From: Karstenula rhodostoma CBS 690.94
Taxonomy: Eukaryota; Ascomycota; Dothideomycetes; Pleosporales; Didymosphaeriaceae
Assembly (NCBI GenBank): GCA_010093485.1
Contig: MU001504.1
Span: 90,985 to 154,984, forward strand
Length of the DNA: 64,000 nucleotides
Direction: 5' to 3'
The notes beneath the pieces are model-generated. The model had not been told where the DNA came from and did not search any database. It saw only the letters and a program-made list of their open reading frames with translations. A program made the position numbers and the translations under genes. Numbering within the stretch: position 1 is the first letter of the stretch; the number at the start of each line of letters is the position of its first letter. Below are positions 39,311-53,036 of the stretch, one piece after another.

Positions 39311-42300
39311 TACCCCCTTAGCTTAGTACCCCTAAACTACCTAAGCTAGATTATAAGTAATAGCTTAGAGTACTTAGTAAAGATAGTCTTAGATTTCTTT
39401 AAGTAGTATAGTATTTATTACCTCTCGATTTTCTATATTAACTAATTTAAGCTAGTTAAGAAAGCCTAGCTATTTATTTACTAGTAGTACCTTTATAAGT
39501 CTATTAGTAATTATTTTAGCTAACTTAGTATATTTAATAGTAATTATTCCTATAGAGACTTTTTATTATAGCTAGTAATTATAGATATTAATATATTAGA
39601 GCTTAGTCTAGAGTTTTAATACTTTCTAAGTTACTAAGTAAATTATCTATTAATTATTATATTATATTATAATTATAGAGCTAGGTAATATAATTCTAAA
39701 CTCCCTTAATAATCTTAAAATATAGATAGTTTCCTTAGCTACCTATAATAGGGTAAGTAGTTCTACCTCTATTATAGAGGTAATAATAGTATCTTATTTA
39801 TTTACCCTCTATACTATTAGACTATTAAATAACTTAATTATATAGTTCTATAAGCTTTTTCTATTAATTATATTATTAATAAATAAGGTATTACTAGTAA
39901 TCTAAAGGTATAATCTACCTCTAAGCTATAGACCCTTATATTTAATAGCTAAGAGATATAATAATACTCTATTAGTAATATTTTAATATACTTAGCCTAG
40001 GTTTAATAGAAACTAGACTAGCTATAATATAGTAAAAATAATATCTAGTTATATTATAACTACTATAAATAGTAATAATCTAATTTTTTATTAATACTTA
40101 TTAATCTCTAATAGTAAGACTAGACCTTTTTAAGGTTTAAGCTCTATACTAGCTATAGGTATATTATAGTAGTAATTAGTTTTATTTACTAGTTATTAGA
40201 TCTTCTTAATATATAAGGTCTATAATAATTATATAAGTTATTAGTTTTATTTTTAAATAACCTCTATACTAAGGAACTATTATAGATTATCTCCTCTAGT
40301 TATAATATATTTTTATTTAAGTAGTTCTACTACTTTAGTTATTACTACCTCTTTTATTTAGTAATAAGTAATAATAATATTATCTATATAAAAGAAAATA
40401 ATAATACTATCCTTAATTATATAATATAGTTTATATAGAATTATAGTAAAACCTATATTTTTAAGTATTATAGTAAATTCTTTCTACTATAGCTTAGATA
40501 AAATTTAGAGTCTATAGAGGGCCTTTTATAGTTTAAGGGTTATACCTCTCTTTTAGTACCTTATAGGTATCCTTATATAGACTTCTTAATCGAGTATTAT
40601 ATATATAAATATATTAGTTATATTATATTATTTTAGTTTAAGGTTATACCTAGTAGCTATTACTATAAGTATATAGAATAATTAATTAGCTAAGGTTACT
40701 ATATAGATATCTTATAGAGTAATATCTTTCTACTAGTCTCCTTATATAACTAGTTAAGCCTTATACTTTAAAAATTAATAGTATTTATTAAGTTTATAGG
40801 TATATACCTATATATAGTTAAGGATTTAGTAACCTACTTATTTAATTAGTCTCTATAGTACTTCTATCTATAAGTTTATTTATTAATAGTTAGTAAGATA
40901 TTTATATTTAGCTTTTTAAAATAATTCCTCTATTAGGTAATTTTTAAGTCTAGTTTAGATTATTAGTAGTAGTAATAGCTAGCTTTAATAAAACTTTAAT
41001 TCTTTTATAAGTATTTATTTTACTTATACTTTATTAAGGTTATAGCCTTTATATATACTTTTATAACTTACTAGGGTACTTACTATAAATATAACTACCT
41101 AGAATATAATTTTTATACTAGCTACTATTAGCTATTATATATAGTTATTTACTACTTATACTTTTAGTAATAATATATTCTATATTATAAGTTATACTAG
41201 TAGTATAACTAGTAGTAATATTATTAGTAGTAATAGGTAAATACTATTATACTTCCTCTCTAGTAACTCTTCTAATATCTCTTATTATTATTATAAGTTA
41301 TTATAACTTATTATAACTAACTTATTTTTATAGAATAAAGTTATTTCTAGTTTAGTTATTAAAATAAGTAGTTTCTTTATAGTCTTAACCTATAATATAA
41401 TCTCTTCTAGAGTACTATATATAAGGTTATCTATAAGTTTTTTCTATATTCTATTAAATACTATATCTTTATTAAATATAATATTATAGATATTAATTAC
41501 TTTTAATAGTAATAGAATCTATATATACTAGATATTTATTAATTAATATTCTATAAGGTATTTAATCTATATCTTTAGATTAAGTCTCTATAACTTATTT
41601 TTTCTATACTATATATTATTAGTTATAGTAAAGGCTTTATTTCTATATATTTTAAGGTATACTAGATTTAGTTTCTAAGGCTAAGTTACTATTTTATTAA
41701 TAAGGATAACTATTATAAAAAATACCTTATATAGTAAGTACTAGTAATTCTTATAATTTAGTATTTAATTATATAGGTATACTATAGCCTTAGTAATCTT
41801 AGACTATATTTCCTATAGAAGGTTTATATTAAATTATATTATATAGGCTTTTTCTTTTATTATACCCCTTAAGTACTTAGCTCCTCTATTTTATACTTAT
41901 ATATCTAGTACTAAGGGCTTAATTTTAATATTTTAGCTTATATATTAGTATTTAATATCTACTTTTACTATAAAAATCTTATTATCTAATTTAATAATCT
42001 TAATTATTATACTAAACTATACTTTTATAAATAGTATAAAATTACTAAGTACCTTAATAATAGTCTTTACTAGATAGTTATCTTTAAAGTAGAAGTCCTA
42101 TATATAGCTAGAGTATTAATTAGTAATTAATATTTAGCTTTTCTCTTTAGTAGAGCTATTAGGTTTAAAGTTATAAAAGTTAATTATAATATACTTACTA
42201 GATTCTTAATTATTTAGTTAAGGTATATATCTAATCTATTATTTTAATTTAACTTATCTATAGGTATTATATTTTACTATAGGGATACTTTTAATATATA

Positions 42301-42600
42301 CCCCCTTAGCTTACTATACTAGGTACTTAAGTATATTTAGTTCTAGATAGTCTAGTTATTTATACTATATAGCTATACTTATAGTTTTTATTTTATACTT
42401 TATATATATTATTACCTTATATATAGTATATACTATACTTTATATAATAGTATAAATACTATTAGTAGATCTATACTCTAGTATCTATTAACTATATAGC
42501 TTTTATAATTCTATTATAATAATATTATTAGTCTATTTTAATATTATAGATTCTAATTTAGTATTCTACTATAGTTCTTAATATTTAAATAATTAAAAGG

Positions 42601-42886
42601 TATTAGATTATATATATATATTATTACCTATAGTATAGTATATTTACTATTATAGTAAGTTATAGTAACTACTAATAGTAGTAGGTAGTAAGTATAAAAG
42701 GAGAGGCTAGAATATTTTATACTATTAGAACTAGTATAGGGTACTAAGGTACTATTTAAGGGCGTATTTTAGCTAGACTTAGAATAATAATTAATTATAA
42801 TAATTTATATAATTATATAATATATAACTAACTTATCTACTTCTATAGTTTATAGTAATTTATTATTATTTATAGTAGATCTAATA
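42601..42886 (+). repeat. LTR, copia copy 3 (5' LTR)
   Basis: 286 bp; keeps gggcgtatt, a CG step lost in most other copies. Confidence 0.92.
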
Positions 42887-45800
42887 ATTAAGAGTCTTAC
42901 TACCTTATTACTAACTATATATATTAAATAATATAGCGCTATTTATTAGACCTATAAAAACCTTCCTTACTATCTCTATATAGTATATAGAATAGCTAAT
43001 AGTACTAGAAATATAAATAAAAGCTAACTAAGTATAGTATATATTTAACCTAACTAATAGTAAGATACTAAAGTTATAACTATAAGTACTATAGCTACTA
43101 GACCTATATTAATTTATATATAATAATAACCTAATACTAAATAGTCTATATATCCTTATAAATATATAAAAGTTATAGTAGAATTTATAAGTTAAATATT
43201 ATAAACTATAATCTAATTAGTATAAAATAGAACTAGTAAAATATTATATAGAGATATAGGGAGTAGAAAAGCTTATATTATACCTATAAGGTTCTATTAT
43301 AGCTAACCTATTTAGTATCTACTACTTTTCTAAAAAACTATATAAAGAATAGATCCTCCTTATTATAAAAAAGGTAGGAGTTAATAATAAAAAAGTAAAG
43401 CTATAAGTATAATATAAATACCTATATATTATCTAAAGTACTAAGAGGTTAACTAAATAGGACCTCTAGCTAGCTAAATATAATTATATAGTATTTATTA
43501 CTAAGAGGTAAGGTTATATAGAGACTATAAATAATATAACTATCTTTAATAATTTTATAAGAAGTATTATAGTACTAGATAAAATATATACTACTATTTT
43601 TAAATAGGCTCTCTAAAATAAATAGGAGATAATATACTAAGATATAATAAAGAGGTTTAAATTCTATATAAAATACTATTATTTAGTTAAAGCTATAATT
43701 AGAGCTATATTTATTACTAGAGGAAAACTAAATACTAGTACTAAAGGAGATGCCTTTTATACTAGTAATAATATACTTATATAAATATAAGGTACTTAAA
43801 AATAGAAATAAAGTATAATAATATTCTTATAAGGATTATATAACTCTAATCTATTTATACTATATAGGTAAGAATCCTTTATATTATATAGATAAAGCTC
43901 TATATTATATAGGTAGAATACCTCTATATTATATAGGTAAGGAGGTTATAAAAGAAATAAAATACCTTACTAGTAAATAAAAAATTAAGGTATAAATAAA
44001 GAAAAATATTCTATATATTCTATAGAATATATACTAAAGGATTACTACTATACTTTTCTAGAAAAAGCTCTAGTATAGTAGAAATTATAACTAGAATAGA
44101 ATAGTTTTATTAAGTATAATATCTAAAATAATCCCTTAATATAAGAATAAATATATATATCTAAATAAGTATAATTTAGAATACTATAAATTAAATAGTT
44201 ATATACTCCTATACTAACTTAAATATTAGAGACTAGTAATAAGTAATTAAAAGAATAGAAAATTACTATAATCCCTATAAGCTTCTAAGTAATCTCTTAA
44301 TCTAACCCTTATATATACCTACTATAAATTTTATTAATCCTTAACTTAGATACTATATATTATATCTTTAATAATATTAATTAATTTATTTTACTCTAGC
44401 TACTAATACTAGGAGACTTTATATAAGTAGGTAATATATAGATCTAGATATAAGGATATAGAAGTGTTTATCTTAAACTATAAAATTATTAAGAAAATAA
44501 TATAATTAGGCTTAATAATATAGCTTACTACCCTAACCTACTCTATAACCTAGTATCCTTTTAACTACTTAAATATTAAGGACTATAGTAGGATATTAAA
44601 TTAGAACCTATAATATTAAAATAGACTAATAATACTATTATAGTAGAATTATAAAAGCTATATAGTTAATAGATACTAGAGTATAGATTTACTAATAGTA
44701 TTTATATTATTATATAAAGTATAATATATACTATATATAAGGTAATAATATATATAAAGTATAAAGTAAAAACTATAAGTATAGCTATATAGTATAAATA
44801 ACTAAACTATCTAGAACTAAATATACTTAAGTATCTAGTATAGTAAGCTAAGGGGGTATATATTAAAGGTATTCTTATAGTAAAATATAATATCTATAAA
44901 TAAGCTAAATTAAAATAATAAATTAAATATATACCTTAACTAAATAATTAAGGACCTAATAAGTATATTATAATTAACTTTTATAACTTTAAACCTAATA
45001 GCTCTACTAAAGAGAAAAGCTAAATATTAATTACTAATTAATACTCTAGCTATATATAGGACTTCTACTTTAAAGATAACTACTTAGTAAGAACTATTAT
45101 TAAAATACTTAGTAGCTTTATACTATTTATAAAAGTATAGTTTAGTATAATAGTTAAAATTATTAAATTAGATAATAAGATTTTTATAGTAAAAGTAAAT
45201 ATTAAACACTAGTATATAAGCTAAAGTATTAAAATTAAGCCCTTAGTACTAGATATATAAGTATAAAATAGAGGAGTTAAGTACTTAGGGGATATAATAA
45301 AAGAAAAAGCCTATATAATATAATTTAATATAAATCTTCTATAGAAAATATAGCCTAAGATTACTAGGGTTATAGTATACCTATATAATTAAATACTAAA
45401 TTATAAAAATTACTAGTACTTACTATATAAAATATTTTTTATAATAGTTACCCTTATTAATAGGATAGTAACTTAGCCTTAGAAACTAAATCTAGTATAC
45501 CTTAAAATATATAGAAGTAAAGCCTTTATTATAACTAATAATATATAGTATAGAAAAAGTAAGTTATAGAGACTTAATCTAAAGGTATAGATTAAATATC
45601 TTATAGAATACTAATTAATAAATATCTAGTATATATAGATTCTATTACTATTAAAAGTAATTAGTATTTATAATATTATATTTAATAAAGATATAATATT
45701 TAATAGAATATAGGAAGAGCTTATAAATAACCTTATATATAGTACTCTAGAAGAGATTATATTATAAATTAGAACTATAAAGAGACTACCTACTCTAATA

Positions 45801-47846
45801 ACTAAACTAAAGATAACTTTATTCTATAAAAATAAGTTAGTTATAATAAGTTATAATAACTTATAATAATAATAAGAAATATTAAAAGAGTTACTAAAAA
45901 GGAAGTATAATAGTATCTACTTATTACTACTAATAATATTACTACTAGTTATACTACTAATATAACTTATAATATAGAATATACTATTACTAAAAGTATA
46001 AATAGTAGATAACTATATATAGTAGCTAATAGTAGCTAATATAAAGATTATACCTTAAATAGCTATATTTATAGTAAGTATTCTAGTAGGTTATAAAGAT
46101 ATATATAAAGGCTATAACCTTAATAAAGTATAAGTAAAATAAATACTTATAAAAGGATTAAAGCCTTATTAAAACTAGCTATTACTACTACTAATAATCT
46201 AAACTAAACTTAAGAATTATCTAATAAGGGAATTATTTTAAGAAGCTAAATATAAATACCTTACTAGCTATTAATAAATAAACTTATAGATAGAAATACT
46301 ATAAAGACTAATTAAATAAGTAGGTTACTAAATCCTTAACTATATATAGGTATATACCTATAAACTTAATAAATATTATTAATTCTTAAAGTATAAGACT
46401 TAACTAGTTATATAAGGAGACTAGTAAAAGGATATTACTCTATAAGATACCTATATAGTAACCTTAGCTAATTAATTATTCTATATACTTATAGCGATAG
46501 CTACTAGGTATAACTTTAAACTAAAATAATATAATATAACTAATATATTTATATATATAATACTTAATTAAGAAGTCTATATAAGGATACCTATAGGGTA
46601 CTAAAAGAGAGGTATAACTTTTAAACTATAGAAGGCCCTCTATAGACTCTAAATTTTACCTAAACTATAGTAGAAAAAATTTACTATAATACTTAAAGGT
46701 ATAGATTTTACTATAATTCTATATAAACTATACTATATAATTAAGGATAGTATTATTATTTTCTTTTATATAGATAATATTATTATTACTTATTACTAAA
46801 TAAAAGAGGTAATAGTAACTAAAGTAGTAAAACTACTTAAATAAAAATATACTATAACTAGAGGAGATAACCTATAATAGTTCCTTAGTATAGAGGTTAT
46901 TTAAAAATAAGACTAGTAATTTATATAATTATTATAGACCTTATATATTAAAAAGATCTAATAACTAGTAAATAAAATTAATTACTACTATAATATACCT
47001 ATAGCTAGTATAAAACTTAAACCTTAAAAAGGTCTAGCCTTACTATTAGAGATTAATAAGTATTAATAAAAGATTAGATTACTACTATTTATAGTAGTTA
47101 TAATATAACTAGATATTACTTTTACTATATTATAACTAGTTTAGTTTCTATTAAATCTAGGTTAAATATATTAAAATACTACTAATAGAGTATTATTATA
47201 TCTCTTAGCTACTAAATATAAGGGTCTATAGCTTAGAGGTAGATTATACCTCTAGATTACTAGTAATACCTCATTTACTAATAATATAATTAATAGGAAA
47301 AGCTTATAGGGCTATATAATTAAGTTATTTAATAGTCTAATAGTATAGAGGGTAAATAAATAAAATACTATTACTACCTCTATAATAGAGGTAAAACTAC
47401 TCGCCCTATTATAGGTAACTAAGGAAGCTATTTATATTTTAAAATTATTAAAGAAGTTTAGAATTATATTACCTAGCTCTATAATTATAATATAATATAA
47501 TAATTAATAAATAATTTACTTAGTAACTTAGGAAGTATTAAAACTTTAGACTAAGCTCTAATATATTAATATTTATAATTACTAGCTATAATAAGAAGTC
47601 TCTATAGAAATAATTATTATTAAGTATATTAAGTTAGCTAAAATAATTATTAATAGACTTATAAAAATATTACTAGTAAATAAATAACTAGACTTCCTTA
47701 ATTAGCTTAGATTAGTTAATATAGAAAATTAAGAGGTAATAAGTACTATACTACTTAAAGAAATCTAAAACTATCTTTATTAAGTACTCTAAGCTATTAC
47801 TTATAATCTAGTTTAGGTAGTCTAGAGATACTAAGCTAAGGGGGTA

Positions 47847-48132
47847 TATTAGATTATATATATATATTATTACCTATAGTATAGTATACTTATTATTATA
47901 ATAAGTTATAGTAACTATTAGTAGTAATAGGTAGTAAATATAAAAGGAGAGGCTAGGATATTTTATATTATTAGAACTAGTATAGGGTACTAAGGTATTA
48001 TTTAAGGGTATATCTTAGCTAGATTTAGAATAATAATTAATTATAATAATTTATATAATTATATAATATATAACTAATCTATCTACTTCTATAGTTTATA
48101 GTAATCTATTATTATTTATAGTGGATCTAATA
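47847..48132 (+). repeat. LTR, copia copy 3 (3' LTR)
   Basis: 286 bp, directly after the polypurine tract; ends gtggatctaata and keeps a TG step. Confidence 0.92.
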
Positions 48133-49807
48133 AAAGGATACTAGATTATAGAGTAGATTAGAGTAGTAAGTTATATTATTAAGCCTAATTATACTATTTC
48201 CTTAGTAATTTTATAGTTTAAGGTAAATACTTTTATATTCTTATATCTAGACCTATATATTATTTATCTATATAAAGTCTCCTAGCGTTAGTAACTAAAA
48301 TAAAATAAATTAATTAATATTATTAAAAATATAATATATAGTATTTAAGTTAAAAATTAATAAGGTTTATAGTAGGTATATATAAGGGTTAGATTAAAAG
48401 GTTACTTAGAAACTTATAAGGATTATAGTAATTTTCTATCCTTCTAGTTACTTATTACTAGCCTCTAATATTTAGGTTAATATAGGTATATATAACTATT
48501 TAATTTATAGTATTTTAAATTATACTTATTTAAATATATATATTTATTCTTATATTAAGGGATTATTTTAGATATTATACTTAATAAAACTATTCTATTC
48601 TAATTATAGTTTTTACTATATTAGAGCTTTTTCTAGAAAGGTATAGTAGTAATCTTTTAGTATATATTCTATAGAATATATAGGATACTTTTTTTTATTT
48701 ATACCTTAATTTTTTATTTACTAGTAAGGTATTTTATTCCTTTTATAACCTCCCTACCTATATAGTATAAAGGTATTCTACCTATATAGTATAGAGCTTT
48801 ATCTATATAGTATAAAAGATTCTTATCTATATAGTATAAGTAGATTAAAGTTATATAATCCCTATAAAGATATTATTATACTTTATTTTTATTTTTAAGT
48901 ATTTTATATTTATATAGGTATATTATTACTAGTATAAAAGGTATCCCCTTTAGTACTAGTATCTAGTTCTCCTCTAGTAATAAATATAGTTCTAATTATA
49001 GCCTTAACTAAATAATAATATTCTATATAGAGTCTAAACCTTTTTATTATATCTTAGTATATTATTTCCTATTTATTTTAAAGGGCCTATTTAAAAATAG
49101 TAGTATATATTTTATCTAGTACTATAATACTTCTTATAAAATTATTAAAAATAGTTATATTATTTATAGTCTTTATATAGCCTTATCTCTTAGTAATAAA
49201 TACTATATAATTATATTTAACTAGCTAGAAGTCCTATTTAGTTAACCTTTTAGTATTTTAGATAATATATAGATATTTATATTATACTTATAGTTTTACT
49301 TTTTTATTATTAATTCCTACCTTTTTTATAATAAAGAGGATCTATTCTTTATATAGTTTTTTAAAGAGGTAGTAAGTATTAAATAGATTAGCTATAATAA
49401 AACTCTATAAATATAATATAAGCTTTTCTACTCCTTATACCTCTATATAATATTCTATTAGTTCTATTTTATACTAATTAAATTATAGTTTATAGTATTT
49501 AACTTATAAGTTCTACTATAACTTTTATATATTTATAAGAATATATAGGCTACTTAGTATTAGATTATTATTATATATAAATTAATATAGATCTAGTAGC
49601 TATAGTATTTATAATTATAACTTTAATACCTTACTATTAGTTAGGTTAAATATATACTATACTTAGTTAGCTTTTATTTATATTTCTAATACTATTAACT
49701 ATTCTATATACTATATAGAGGTAGTAAGGAAAGTCTTTATAGGTCTAATAGATAGTATTATATTATTTAGTATATATAGTTAGTAATAAGGTAGTAAAAC
49801 TCTTAAT

Positions 49808-50093
49808 TATTAGATTTACTATAAATAATAATAGATTACTATAAACTATAGATATAGATAGGTTAGTTATATATTATATAATTATATAAATTATTATAGT
49901 TAATTATTATTCTAAGTCTAGCTATAATATACCCTTAAATAGTATTTTAGTACTCTATACTAGTTCTAATAGTATAAAATATTCTAGTCTCTTCTTTTAT
50001 ACTTACTATCTACTACTACTAGTAGTTACTATAACTTACTATAATAGTAAATATACTATACTATAAGTAATAATATATATATATAATCTAATA
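49808..50093 (-). repeat. LTR, copia copy 2 (5' LTR)
   Basis: 286 bp partner of 39025-39310, followed by actat. Confidence 0.92.
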
Positions 50094-50098
50094 ACTAT

Positions 50099-50577
50099 TC
50101 CCCTAGATAATATAAATAGCTAATAAGTATAAGAATACCTATAGTATTACTCTATATTATTATTAATCTCTAAGAAAATATAACTATAAAACCTTATCTA
50201 GTTATCTACCTAAATACTAAAATATATACTAAAGTTACTAAAGTTAAAACTATAACTATAACTATTACTATAGCTATAAAGCCTACTTTACTAATCTAGA
50301 ATATTAAATTTAATTCTATATTAATAGTAGTATAGTATAATATTATTTACTAGTTTACTAGTAGATAGACTATTTTAATACTAGAAGAAGCTATCTAAAT
50401 ATATTTATTAAAATAGACTTAATTAGGTTATAATAATAACCTCTATACTACTTAGTAATAGAGTCTTAAACTTTTATTATTATTCTATAAGTTTATAAAA
50501 ATAATCTTCTATACTCTAGAGAAAGGAAGTAAGAATAAGAACTTTATAGATAAGTTACTAAGGGAAGTAAGTATTAT
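50099..50577 (+). other. Relic H, middle piece
   Basis: Unique-looking 479-bp stretch between copia copies 2 and 4. Read past stops, the plus strand looks like former coding sequence, possibly a gag-type region, but I recognise no family. Confidence 0.4.
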
Positions 50578-50863
50578 TATTAGATTACATGTATATATTA
50601 TTACCTATAGTATAGCGTACTTACTATTATAGTAAGTTATAGTGACTACTAGTAGTAGTAGGTAGTAAGTATAAAAGGAGAGGCTAGGATATTTTATACT
50701 ATTAGGACTAGTATAGGGTACTAAGGCGCTATTTAAGGGCGTATCTTAGCTAGACTTAGAATAATAATTAATTATAATAATTTATATAATTATATAATAT
50801 ATAATAAAACTATTTATATTTATAGTTTATAGTAATCTATTATTATTTATAGTAGATTTAATA
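50578..50863 (+). repeat. LTR, copia copy 4 (5' LTR)
   Basis: 286 bp and the best-preserved LTR: it starts tattagattacatgta and keeps agcgta and ggcgct. Confidence 0.92.
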
Positions 50864-51833
50864 ATTAAGAGTCTTACTACCTTATTACTAACTATACGCG
50901 CTAAATAATATAGCGCTACCTATTAGACCTATAAAGACCTTCCTTACTACCTCTATATAGTATATAGAATAGCTAACAGCGCTAGAAATATAAGTAAGAG
51001 CTAACTAAGTATAGTATATATTTAACCTAATTAATAGTAAGGTACTAAAGCCATAACTATAAGCACTATAGCTACTAAACCTATATTAATTTATATATAA
51101 TAATAACCTAATACTAAGTAGCCTATATATCCTTATAAATATATAAAAGTTATAGTAGAACTTATAAGTTAAATACTATAAACTATAATCTAATTAGTAT
51201 AAAATAGAACTAGTAGAATATTATATAGAGGTATAGAGAGTAGAGAAGTTTATATTATACCTATAGGGTTCTATTATAGCTAACCTATTTAATACCTACT
51301 ACCTTTCTAAAAAACTATATAAAGAATAGATCCTCCTTATTATAAAAAAAATAGGAGTTAATAATAAAAAAGTAAAGCTATAAGTATAATATAAATACCT
51401 ATATATTATCTAAAGTACTAAGAGGTTAACTAAATAGGACCTCTAGCTAGCTAAATATAATTATATAGTATTTACTACTAAGAGGTAAGGCTATATAGAG
51501 ACTATAGATAATATAACTATCCTTAATAATTTTATAAGAAGTATTATAGTACTAGATAAAGTATATACTATTACTTTTAAATAGGCCTTCTAAAATAAAT
51601 AGGAGATAATATACTAAGATATAATAAAGAGGTTTAGACTCTATATAGAATACTATTATCTAGTTAAGGTTATAATTAGAGCTATATTTATTACTAGAGG
51701 AGAACTAAATACTAGTACTAAAAGGGATACCTTTTATACTAGTAATAGTATACCTATATAAATATAAGGCGCTTAAAAATAGAGATAAAGTATAATAATA
51801 TCCTTATAGGGATTATATAACCCTAATCTACTT

Positions 51834-51920
51834 ATACTATATAGGTAAGAATCCTTTATACTATATAGGTAAAGCTCTATACTATATAGGTAGAATACCT
51901 CTATACTATATAGGTAGGGA
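51834..51920 (+). repeat. Internal four-unit repeat of the copia family
   Basis: Units of atactatataggta with variable tails begin at 51834, 51858, 51879 and 51903. The same block occurs in copies 1 (about 11010-11100, complement), 2 (about 48757-48842, complement) and 3 (about 43850-43940), so it belongs to the element itself. Confidence 0.8.
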
Positions 51921-52911
51921 GGTTATAGAAGGAATAAAATACCTTATTAGTAAATAAAAAATTAAGGTATAAATAAAGAAAAGTATCCTATATATTCTAT
52001 AGAATATACGCTAAAGGATTACTACTATACCTTTCTAGAAAAAGCTCTAGTATAGTAGAAACTATAACTAGAATAGAATAGTTTTATTAAGTATAATATT
52101 TAAAATAATCCCTTAATATAAGAATAGATACGTGTATTTAAATAAGTATAATCTAGGATACTATAAATTAAATAGTTATATACTCCTATACTAATCTAAA
52201 TATTAGAGGCTAGTAATAAGTAATTAGAAGAATAAAAAATTACTATAATCCCTATAAGCTTCTAAGTAACCTCTTAATCTAACCCTTATATATACCTACT
52301 ATAAACCTTATTAATCCTTAACTTAGGTACTATATATTATATTTTTAATAATATTAATTAATTTATCTTATTCTAACTACTAATACTAGGAGACTTTATA
52401 TAGGTAGGTAATATATAGGTCTAGATATAAAGATATAGAAGTATTTATCTTAGACTATAAAGTTACTAGGGAAATAGTATAATTAGGCTTAATAATATAG
52501 CTTACTACCCTAACCTACTCTATAACCTAGTATCCTTTTAACTACTTAGATATTAAGGACTATAGTAGAATACTAAATTAGAACCTATAGTACTAAAATA
52601 GGCTAATAATACTATTATAGTAGAATTATAAAAGCTATATAGTTAATAGGTACTAGAGTATAGACCTACTAATAGTATTTATACTATTATATAAAGTATA
52701 GTATATATTATATATAAGGTAATAATATATATAAAGTATAAAGTAAAAACTATAAGTATAGCTATATAGTATAAATAACTAGACTACCTAGAACTAAATA
52801 CACTCGAGTACCTAGTATAGCGAGCTAAGGGGGTATATATTAAAGGTATTTCTATAGTAAAATATAATACCTATAGATAAGCTAAATTAAAATAATAGAT
52901 TAGATATATAC

Positions 52912-53036
52912 NNNNNNNNNNNNNNNNNNNNNNNNNNNNNNNNNNNNNNNNNNNNNNNNNNNNNNNNNNNNNNNNNNNNNNNNNNNNNNNNNNNNNNNNN
53001 NNNNNNNNNNNNNNNNNNNNNNNNNNNNNNNNNNNN
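52912..53036. other. Assembly gap (125 N)
   Basis: Run of N inside copia copy 4. Alignment of its edges to copy 3 (44934 and 45183) predicts 248 missing bases, so the N-run understates the gap by 123. Confidence 0.95.

Larger units (their letters stand above)
42601..48132 (+). mobile_element. Ty1/copia LTR retrotransposon, copy 3, nested in copy 2
   Basis: LTRs at 42601-42886 and 47847-48132, polypurine tract ctaagggggta before the right LTR, perfect 5-bp duplication aaagg (42596-42600, 48133-48137). The host sequence on both sides is copia copy 2, and copy 1 shows the uninterrupted site near 10388-10396. On the plus strand the reverse transcriptase reads through stops as K-A-L-Y-x-L with the YVDD-derived site Y-I-D-N near 46768. 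Length is 5532 bp. It must be younger than copy 2. Confidence 0.95.
39025..50093 (-). mobile_element. Ty1/copia LTR retrotransposon, copy 2, split by copy 3
   Basis: LTRs at 39025-39310 and 49808-50093 (286 bp each) and a perfect duplication actat (39020-39024, 50094-50098). The polypurine complement follows the left LTR, so it reads on the minus strand; the YVDD-derived site is the complement of 40379-40390. Copy 3 interrupts it at 42600/48133. Subtracting that insertion (5532 bp plus 5 bp) leaves exactly 5532 bp. Confidence 0.93.
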
